From Planctomycetota bacterium (lineage in GTDB: Bacteria; Planctomycetota; Phycisphaerae; WQYP01), in NCBI GenBank assembly GCA_021838985.1, contig JAKCCC010000099.1, positions 1 through 7,000 on the forward strand: a stretch of DNA of 7,000 nucleotides, read 5' to 3'. The notes under the pieces were generated by a model. It worked only from the letters and a program-made list of their open reading frames with translations. It was not told the origin of the DNA and did no database searches. This document shows, one piece after another, positions 1 through 4,917 of this stretch (the first letter of the stretch is position 1; every line of letters starts with the position of its first letter). Made by a program: the position numbers and the translations under genes.

Positions 1-777
1 GGTTTGATCGCGCGAACCGGCGCAGTGGATGAAGGCGATGGACTGGGGAATTTTGCCATCCGACGGCCGCAGCACCCGCCCATAGGGCGCGTGCGGCGCC
101 AGCAGCCGCTCCATGGTCAGCGGAGAAATGATATTCCGGCTTTGCGCGGCGTGGAATTGCGGCTTGAGGTTAAGACTGTTCAGGCTGAAGCCCGTGGCCA
201 GGATGACCGCGCCGGCGTCAATCGTGAAGGTAACCGCCTCCTGCGTGTAATCGATAGCGCCGGTGGGACACGCCCGGGCGCATAAGCCGCACGTCGTGCA
301 GTAGGCCGGGTTCAGCACCGCGACCTGCGGAATGGCATTGGCGAAGGGGATGGCGATGGCGCGAAGCGCTCCTAAGCCTTGTTCGAAGGGATCGGGGTAT
401 TCCACTTCACAGGCATATTCGCAGAGGCGGCAGCCAATGCACTTGTCGTTATCCACATAAGTCGGCTGCCGCGTCACGGTGGCGCGCTGGCCATCACCGG
501 TGGATTCCAGGCTTTTGACCTCGGTATTAACCAGCAATTCGATATTGGGATGATGCACCGCCGCGGACATCTTGGGCGTGGTGATGCAACTGGCGCAGTC
601 GAGGGTGGGAAAGACCTTGCTCAGCGCGATCATATGCCCGCCGATACTCGGCTGGCGCTCCACGATCAGCGCCTTGAAGCCCTGATCCGCCACATCCAGG
701 GCGGCTTGCAGACCGGCAATTCCGCCGCCGACAACGAGCGCGTCGGTACGACGATTCAATGTTTTGAGCGCGATCAT
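1..777 (-). CDS. hdrA: HdrA-like FAD/iron-sulfur protein, C-terminus beyond window edge
   Basis: CoB-CoM heterodisulfide reductase subunit A family: a cytoplasmic flavoprotein that passes electrons between FAD and [4Fe-4S] clusters, in some systems with electron bifurcation. My reverse translation of 259 visible codons shows, in order: a dinucleotide-binding start (VVGGGIAGLQAAL, residues 15-27, then IGGHM at 45-49); the HdrA hallmark DCASCITTPKM (60-70; C61, C64), typical of the non-canonical cluster; a first ferredoxin motif C113-x2-C-x2-C-x3-C123; a second C160-x2-C-x2-C-x3-C170-P; ILATGF (192-197); and FIHCAGSRD (249-257), matching the family's Cys-Gly-Ser-Arg segment. The start ATG is at 777-775, eight bases after a GAGG Shine-Dalgarno, and overlaps the upstream gene's stop as ATGA, so translation is probably coupled. 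The first ferredoxin motif lacks the usual proline after its last Cys. Partners such as HdrB, HdrC, MvhD or a hydrogenase would lie beyond the edge and cannot be seen. The family call is secure; the physiological role and exact subfamily are not. Confidence 0.93.
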   Translation of the reverse strand, partial: MIALKTLNRRTDALVVGGGIAGLQAALDVADQGFKALIVERQPSIGGHMIALSKVFPTLDCASCITTPKMSAAVHHPNIELLVNTEVKSLESTGDGQRATVTRQPTYVDNDKCIGCRLCEYACEVEYPDPFEQGLGALRAIAIPFANAIPQVAVLNPAYCTTCGLCARACPTGAIDYTQEAVTFTIDAGAVILATGFSLNSLNLKPQFHAAQSRNIISPLTMERLLAPHAPYGRVLRPSDGKIPQSIAFIHCAGSRDQT

Positions 778-1232
778 CGGTTTACCCTCTTTCGTGTTCC
801 CGCAGCCAGGCGCGGCGCCGCCGTAGTGGGACCCGCCGCGGGCGGCCTGCTTCGGCCGCAGCGGTGGCCGCGCCCACCGCCACGGTCGGCGTCCGGGCAG
901 CGGCAGCCCGGCATAATCATTCCGTTCTGCGCCAGGCGATTTTGCAGATAATTGCGCAGCACTTCGTGCACCGGTCCGCACACGTAGGGCACCACATGAA
1001 TGCCGCGCTGTTTCAGCAACCGTTCCAGACAACCGGAAATTGCGCCGCACAGCAGCACATTCACTTTCCACTGCGCAAGTTGCTCAACCCGTGCCGCCAC
1101 ACTCTGCAGCGTGAATGCGACTTCGGTCGTTTCCAGTGCGGCGGGTCCTTCGAGAGTCATCAGCGTCAGACGCGTGGCCACGTCGAAGACCGGCGAAACC
1201 CGCCCTTGCCAAGTGGGTATGGCAACTAACAT
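774..1232 (-). CDS. NifX/NifB-superfamily (dinitrogenase Fe-Mo cofactor domain) small protein
   Basis: A 152-aa member of the dinitrogenase iron-molybdenum cofactor biosynthesis family, whose members bind metal-sulfur cofactors or clusters (NifX, NafY, VnfX, the Mo-Cu orange protein of Desulfovibrio). The family signature is clear: MLVAIPTWQGRVSPVFD at the N-terminus, VNVLLCGAISGCLERLL at about 58-74, and IHVVPYVCGPVHEVLRNYL at about 78-96. Residues MPGCRC (108-112) close the domain. Cysteines are at 62, 68, 85, 110, 112 and 125. After residue 113 the chain is a Gly/Arg/Pro/Ala-rich tail of about 40 aa with no recognisable fold. I chose ATG at 1232 because the family starts right there. The TTG at 1250 would add six residues but lies inside the predicted sigma-54 promoter. 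No Shine-Dalgarno precedes the ATG. The stop overlaps the hdrA-like start. It need not belong to nitrogen fixation: no nif structural gene is visible. A cofactor carrier or electron-transfer accessory for the HdrA-like partner is inference. Confidence 0.88.
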   Translation of the reverse strand: MLVAIPTWQGRVSPVFDVATRLTLMTLEGPAALETTEVAFTLQSVAARVEQLAQWKVNVLLCGAISGCLERLLKQRGIHVVPYVCGPVHEVLRNYLQNRLAQNGMIMPGCRCPDADRGGGRGHRCGRSRPPAAGPTTAAPRLAAGTRKRVNR

Positions 1233-1245
1233 TATTTGTCTGTTG

Positions 1246-1261
1246 AGCAAGGCGCATGCCA
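1246..1261 (-). promoter_or_regulatory. Sigma-54 (-24/-12) promoter of the NifX-like/hdrA operon
   Basis: Read on the minus strand, this is TGGCATG-CGCC-TTGCT. The consensus is TGGCACG-N4-TTGCW, so only one defined base differs (T for C at element position 6). The invariant GG (-24) and GC (-12) have the exact required spacing. It lies just upstream of the NifX-like start, in the correct orientation, and just downstream of a sigma-54 activator gene. Taking the G at 1248 as -12, transcription should start near 1235-1236, leaving a leader of only about 3-4 nt before ATG at 1232. Confidence 0.85.
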
Positions 1262-1352
1262 GAAGCCGCGTTAGGAAAGCTTAGGAACTCTATATCGCGT
1301 GAAAGGCAAGAGTTACAGTTGATCGGCCAGTTCGCCCGCCGCGACGCAAGAG

Positions 1353-1397
1353 TCGCATTATGCGATAGATCGCTTGGCGGGGACTCGCAGAATGCAA
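1353..1397. promoter_or_regulatory. Tandem palindromic sites, candidate enhancer (UAS) for the sigma-54 activator
   Basis: Two copies of TCGCA-N3-TGCGA are present: a perfect one at 1353-1365 (spacer TTA) and one with a single mismatch at 1385-1397 (TCGCA-GAA-TGCAA). They are 32 bp apart, about three helical turns, so they face the same side of the DNA. Their centres sit about 123 and 155 bp upstream of the predicted start site, the usual distance for enhancer-binding protein sites. Further TCGC/GCGA half-motifs surround them (1341-1344, 1370-1373, 1406-1409). Binding by the adjacent activator is inference. Confidence 0.55.
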
Positions 1398-1422
1398 GTG
1401 TCGATGCGAAAGATTGGTTGAT

Positions 1423-1448
1423 CGCGTGCCGTAGGTCTGCGGCACGCG
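1423..1448 (-). terminator. Hairpin after the activator gene, possible terminator
   Basis: A perfect 9-bp inverted repeat (CGCGTGCCG / CGGCACGCG) with an 8-nt loop lies 5 bases after the stop codon of the sigma-54 activator. Its position fits transcription termination or mRNA 3'-end protection. On the minus strand the following bases (ATCAACCAATCTTTCG) are not a real U-tract, so strong intrinsic termination is doubtful. Confidence 0.45.
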
Positions 1449-1453
1449 GCTAA

Positions 1454-2824
1454 TCAGCCGCTTCGGGCGGAGTTGGCCGCACCGCGGCGGCCGTCCGCCG
1501 GGGGCAATGTGACGCCCAGCGCCTTGGCCTTGCGAAAGAGCGTGGCGGGGTGAATGCCCAGGCTCTGCGCCGCCGCTCGGCGGTTGCCATGATTTTTTCG
1601 CAGAGCGTCGTTGATCATCAGCACTTCCATATCCCGCAGAGTCGTCGCAGCCGGACGCGCTGGGGCGGCGCCGGAGACGCGCCGGCGCAGCGGCGGAGGT
1701 AGATGCTCGACCTGGATCAGCCCGGACGCACAGAGGACGAAGGCGTGTTCGATGGCATTTTCCAGTTCGCGCACGTTGCCCGGGTAGTCGTGCTCCAGCA
1801 ACGCCGCCATGGCCGCTTCCGAAACCCCGGCGATAGCCTTGTCCTTCAGGCGATTGAAGCGGCGCACAAAATGTTCGATCAATAGGGGGATATCCTCCCG
1901 CCGATCGCGCAGGGCGGGCAGTTGCAGGCGCACCACGTTGATCCGGTAGAACAGGTCTTCGCGGAATTTTTCCTGCCGCACCCGCTCCCATAGATCGGCG
2001 TGCGTGGCGGTCACCAGGCGCACGTTGGCCGGAACCGACTCGACCGCCCCCAGCGGCTCGTAGACGTGCTCCTGCAGAACCCGCAGCAGGCGCGACTGCA
2101 TCGCCGGGGAAACGTCGGCGATTTCATCCAGGAAAATCGTTCCGCCTTCAGCCAGCGCGAAGCGACCGGGTTTGTCTTTGCGGGCATCGGTGAACGCCCC
2201 CGCCTTATATCCGAACAACTCCGACTCCAGCAGCGTATCCGGCAGCGCACCGCAGTTGATGGCGACGAAACGCCGCCTGCGCCGTCGCGATAAATCGTGA
2301 ATTGCTCGTGCGAAAAGCTCCTTGCCCGTGCCGCTGGGGCCTTCAATCACGACGGAACTGTCACTGACGGCGACCTGCGGCAGCAGGTCAAACAACCGCC
2401 GCATGGCGGGGCTGCGGCCGATGATATCGTGGAAGCTGTAGCTGGCGTGAAGCTCCTTGCGCAACTCCTCCACCACGCTTAAATCGCGGAAGGTCTCCAC
2501 GCCGCCGATAAATTTTCCGGCGCTATCCCGCAGCACGGCGGTGGAGATGCTGATGGGAATGCGCGTCCCCCGGGCGTTGATGATGTAGATCATGCGGTTG
2601 ATGATCGGCGTGGCCGTCCGCAGCGTGTCCCGCAGGGCGCAGGAGGCTTCGCAGATATTGGCCCGAAAAACATCGCAGCAGGGGCGGCCGATGGCTTCGC
2701 GGCGCGGGACCCCGGTAATCTGCTCGGCCGCCCGGTTGAACGAGGTGATCCGCCACTGGGTATCGACCGTAAAGACCCCATCGGCGATGGAGTCCAAGAT
2801 GGGATCGTTGCACGGTCCGATCAT
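1454..2824 (-). CDS. Sigma-54-dependent transcriptional activator, PAS-AAA+-Fis HTH
   Basis: A 456-aa bacterial enhancer-binding protein that uses ATP hydrolysis to open sigma-54 promoters. Domains: PAS sensor about 6-115, with a cysteine cluster C49, C50, C58, C62; AAA+ core about 132-370, with Walker A GPSGTGKE (162-169), loop-1 motif GAFTDA (209-214) in place of GAFTGA, Walker B TIFLDE (229-234), FREDLFYRINV with arginine-finger region (287-297) and sensor II YPGNVRELEN (347-356); Fis-type HTH about 403-440. There is no phosphoreceiver domain, so PAS is the probable input. I placed the start at ATG 2824: it has a GGAG about 10 bases upstream and begins just before the PAS domain. The frame stays open to 3043, but that 73-residue extension is Gly/Pro/Arg-rich, unlike any domain, and covers the intergenic region and the RAYT tail. 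The gene sits directly upstream of a sigma-54 promoter, which makes the NifX-like/hdrA operon its likely target. Family certain; ligand unknown (redox, metal or Fe-S sensing through the PAS cysteines is inference). Confidence 0.95.
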   Translation of the reverse strand: MIGPCNDPILDSIADGVFTVDTQWRITSFNRAAEQITGVPRREAIGRPCCDVFRANICEASCALRDTLRTATPIINRMIYIINARGTRIPISISTAVLRDSAGKFIGGVETFRDLSVVEELRKELHASYSFHDIIGRSPAMRRLFDLLPQVAVSDSSVVIEGPSGTGKELFARAIHDLSRRRRRRFVAINCGALPDTLLESELFGYKAGAFTDARKDKPGRFALAEGGTIFLDEIADVSPAMQSRLLRVLQEHVYEPLGAVESVPANVRLVTATHADLWERVRQEKFREDLFYRINVVRLQLPALRDRREDIPLLIEHFVRRFNRLKDKAIAGVSEAAMAALLEHDYPGNVRELENAIEHAFVLCASGLIQVEHLPPPLRRRVSGAAPARPAATTLRDMEVLMINDALRKNHGNRRAAAQSLGIHPATLFRKAKALGVTLPPADGRRGAANSARSG

Positions 2825-2855
2825 TTCAGTACGTCTCCATCGTCCCTGCAAGTTA

Positions 2856-2875
2856 CCGCAGAGTCCACCCTGCGG
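2856..2875. repeat. Inverted repeat upstream of the activator gene
   Basis: A perfect 6-bp inverted repeat, CCGCAG/CTGCGG, with an 8-nt spacer lies 32 bp before the activator's ATG. It could be an operator for a regulator dimer or a leader hairpin. Chance occurrence in GC-rich DNA is also plausible. Confidence 0.3.
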
Positions 2876-2901
2876 CATTCGGGAATTACGCGCTGCGCCC
2901 G

Positions 2902-2926
2902 CCGAAGCGCTGCCCGGCGGCTTCGG
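2902..2926. repeat. Hairpin between RAYT-like gene and activator
   Basis: A perfect 7-bp inverted repeat, CCGAAGC/GCTTCGG, with an 11-nt loop lies 37 bp beyond the stop of the RAYT-like frame and upstream of the activator. There is no U-tract on either strand. It may be a transcript-end hairpin or a remnant of a REP-type repeat linked to the transposase. I see no convincing sigma-70 promoter for the activator in this 139-bp gap. Confidence 0.3.
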
Positions 2927-2963
2927 TGGATAACCTAAGGCGGGAAATACGGGAGCTCCAGGT

Positions 2964-3515
2964 TTACACGGCTGGCCAGCCTTCCCAGGCCGGCCGCAAT
3001 AACGACCTGGTTTTCGCTGCGCCACGCGGCCCGTCGGAGCCAAAAATTAGTGTGGGCGAGTTTCTCGCCGGCGCCAGTCCCACCTGCACCCGAGCGCTGG
3101 ACCAGGCGTAGTCCCACGCCCGCGTGGTCAGCTTAGCACGCACGGGATTACGCTCCACATACCGCATGGCCCGATGCAGGTGACGGGGCCCCAGGGGGCG
3201 CGAATGCAACCGGTTCTGCCACCGGCGGCCGCTGCAACCAGGCAGGTGATTGACGTATGGGGCGTAGTGCCAATGCGTGCGGCTCAGCGCCCGTGCCAAC
3301 CGCTTTGCTTGCGCGGGCATCACGATCCCATGGCCAGGGTCGCCCCTCCGACCGTAGCGCCGCACGCTCACCCTCGCCGCAGCGCATTTTGCGGAAAGAA
3401 GATGCAGGTAGACGTATGGATCCATGTCCAGAACACATACGTCCGCGCGGTTGTTACCGCGCGGCGTGACATGATGCGCCACCCCGGGCAGCCCAATTCG
3501 CGCCAGTCGAGCCAT
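2964..3515 (-). CDS. REP-associated tyrosine transposase (RAYT, Y1/HUH family)-like protein, probably inactive
   Basis: The 183-aa frame has clear RAYT (TnpA_REP, IS200/IS605-related) signatures: MARLARIGLPGVAHHVTPRG at the N-terminus, LARALSRTHWHYAPYVN (73-89), WQNRLHSRPLGPRHL (99-113), YVERNPVRAKL (119-129) and AWDYAWSSAR (133-142). Active proteins of this family nick single-stranded DNA with an HUH motif and one tyrosine. Here the family's YCLMPNHVHLI segment reads YGRRGDPGHGI (54-64): the first His is Pro60 and only His62 remains. Y119, in the YVERNPVRA helix, is the probable catalytic Tyr and is kept. After about residue 145 the chain no longer resembles the family, suggesting a lost or replaced C-terminus. 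Start at ATG 3515, where the family motif begins; no strong Shine-Dalgarno. There is no internal stop or frameshift, so it may be an early pseudogene or, less likely, an exapted DNA-binding protein. It stands between two unrelated operons as a single insertion. Confidence 0.8.
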   Translation of the reverse strand: MARLARIGLPGVAHHVTPRGNNRADVCVLDMDPYVYLHLLSAKCAAARVSVRRYGRRGDPGHGIVMPAQAKRLARALSRTHWHYAPYVNHLPGCSGRRWQNRLHSRPLGPRHLHRAMRYVERNPVRAKLTTRAWDYAWSSARVQVGLAPARNSPTLIFGSDGPRGAAKTRSLLRPAWEGWPAV

Positions 3516-3744
3516 GCCCGCATGTTAGCAGCACCTATGCCCTTTTACAATAAGTAGGTGGGTGTCCGAATTTATCTCCATTTAGCGGATTTACCCGAGC
3601 GACGGTAGTGCTTTGTCACCGCTTAACTTTCGGGTACCCCGTCCGCCGCCGTTGACCGGTCTACAGGCCGGTGCTTCGGGTTCGATGGCACATCTGGGGC
3701 TCTTTCGCCAACCCGAAAATTACCGTTTGACAATGTGGTAGTCT
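3516..3744. repeat. Gene-free region with interlocking inverted repeats next to the RAYT-like gene
   Basis: I see no gene here. Inverted repeats: TACCCGA (3592-3598) with TCGGGTA (3630-3636); TTTCGGGT (3628-3635) with ACCCGAAA (3711-3718); ACCGG/CCGGT (3655-3659, 3668-3672) with an 8-nt loop; TTTCG/CGAAA (3703-3707, 3714-3718); and the palindrome GGGTACCC (3632-3639). Several share arms, so alternative folds are possible. A GGTGGGTGTCC block starts at 3558. The region lies downstream of mlaD and upstream of the RAYT-like gene, and may hold the element's end or a transcript-end structure. No clear intrinsic terminator for the mla operon is visible. Confidence 0.4.
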
Positions 3745-4917
3745 CTATTTCACAGCCTTCCAGAATTTCGATTCCGCAATCTGGAATTGGCTGAAGGTGG
3801 TATTAAGTTGCCGCAGGAGTTGATGCAATTGCGTGCGGGGGGCGGGTGTTTGCGGATTGGCGGCGGCTTTGAGGACATCGGCGGCGTGTTGAAGATGGCG
3901 GGCAGCTTGAGCAAACTGGCGCACCGCGTCGTAAATTTCAATATTGTTAATGTCTTTGGGGCTGGGTTTATACAAAAGGCGCCAGGGACTGTGGCGTATT
4001 TCCACCGCAAATGTCCGGAGATCCACCGAGGCGCTATGCACAGCGCGAATAATGCCAGCTACGCGATTCTGATTGGCCGCGAGGAGTTTCTGGGCCTCGG
4101 CAGTCAGCGCAGTGGTGTTGGTGAATGTGGCATGGACCTGATCCAGATCGGCCAGGGCTTGGGCCAGTAATGCGGGAATAGCCTGGCGGATTTCCGCGGC
4201 GGCCGCATTGAAATTCCTAACCGCACCCTGGCGCCCGGAATGCAACAGCTTGCCTGCCTGATCCATGGCATACGCGGTTTTGTCGGCGGCTTGATCATAC
4301 CTGGCTAGCGCCGGTTTAATTGCGCCATGTATGGAATTTAATACGCCGGTAGCGCTGATGGCGGCAACATGGATGGAATCCTCGGTGGCGCCCAGTTTGG
4401 TCAGATCGGCATTGACAAGCGGTACGGTGGTGGTGCGAACCTGCCTGACCATGGCTTTGATCTGCGGAGCCAGAGACGCAAAGGTAGACAGGGCATGACT
4501 GAGGCCGCCGGGTTGCCCGGTCAAAACATAATCCGGTGGCAGCGGCTGCCCGGTACCGAGGCTTTCAAAATTCAACCAGCTGGTGCCCGTGATAGTTCCG
4601 CCAATGACAATCTTCGCGCCGGTGCGCAAGGTATATTTTTTCGGCAGGGTGAAGGTGACACGGACATAAGGTTTCTTCACATTCGTAATCAGGTTGATGG
4701 ATTGAATTTCTCCCACGGTAAAGCCCGCCACGCGCAAATTATCTCCCACCTGCAGGCCCCCGAGATCATCGCGCAGCGGAAACCGCGCCGCTCTTACCTG
4801 CACCGGCTCAAATACACGGCCGAAGCCCTTAATGGCGACGACCATCACCAGAATCAGCACGATGCTAAGCAGCATAAACACGCCGGCGCGAAAGGCGTTA
4901 CGTTGTTTTTTTGCCAT
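3745..4917 (-). CDS. mlaD: MlaD-like MCE-domain substrate-binding protein of lipid ABC transporter
   Basis: A 390-aa MCE-family protein, anchored in the inner membrane and facing the periplasm, where MCE rings carry phospholipids for the MlaE-MlaF transporter. Residues 1-10 are basic, about 11-30 form one transmembrane helix (signal anchor), and the MCE domain spans about 36-125, with GLQVGDNLRVAGFTVGEI (54-71) and GGTITGTSWLNFE (106-118). From about 140 to the end the protein is helix-rich, with many Ala/Gln and few Pro/Gly, and no further MCE domain. E. coli MlaD has only 183 aa, so the C-terminal half is a large extension, as in other long MCE proteins. I chose ATG 4917 because GAGGT lies five bases upstream and the signal anchor starts there. 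An upstream-extended frame reaches 5133 but only overlaps mlaF. The start overlaps the end of mlaF by 20 nt. It is the last gene of the operon; no mlaC follows. Confidence 0.92.
   Translation of the reverse strand: MAKKQRNAFRAGVFMLLSIVLILVMVVAIKGFGRVFEPVQVRAARFPLRDDLGGLQVGDNLRVAGFTVGEIQSINLITNVKKPYVRVTFTLPKKYTLRTGAKIVIGGTITGTSWLNFESLGTGQPLPPDYVLTGQPGGLSHALSTFASLAPQIKAMVRQVRTTTVPLVNADLTKLGATEDSIHVAAISATGVLNSIHGAIKPALARYDQAADKTAYAMDQAGKLLHSGRQGAVRNFNAAAAEIRQAIPALLAQALADLDQVHATFTNTTALTAEAQKLLAANQNRVAGIIRAVHSASVDLRTFAVEIRHSPWRLLYKPSPKDINNIEIYDAVRQFAQAARHLQHAADVLKAAANPQTPAPRTQLHQLLRQLNTTFSQFQIAESKFWKAVK

Noticed and set aside
379..951. Plus-strand open frames opposite hdrA and the NifX-like gene
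   Set aside because: They are antisense shadows in GC-rich DNA; the minus-strand proteins have clear cofactor motifs and ribosome sites.
774..1232. Nitrogen-fixation gene cluster
   Set aside because: Only a NifX-superfamily domain is present; no nifHDK, nifB radical-SAM part or nifE/N is visible, and the neighbour is HdrA-like.
1233..1250. TTG start for the NifX-like protein
   Set aside because: It lies within the -12 promoter element, has no ribosome site, and the family begins at the Met at 1232.
1262..1340. IHF site between the enhancer palindromes and the promoter
   Set aside because: The best candidate (GATCAA-CTGT-AAC on the minus strand near 1310-1322) fails the TTR part of the consensus.
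2825..3043. N-terminal extension of the activator by 73 residues
   Set aside because: It is Gly/Pro/Arg-rich without domain character, covers the intergenic hairpins and overlaps the RAYT-like gene; ATG 2824 has a GGAG and starts just before the PAS domain.
2935..3117. Open frame of 60 aa overlapping the RAYT-like C-terminus
   Set aside because: It has no family I recognise and no ribosome site, and overlaps a larger frame; I cannot exclude a remnant of another gene, but nothing supports it.
3686..3701. Second sigma-54-like promoter on the plus strand (TGGCACA-TCTG-GGGCT)
   Set aside because: It has correct GG/GC spacing but three mismatches, including both T of the -12 box, and no gene lies downstream on the plus strand.
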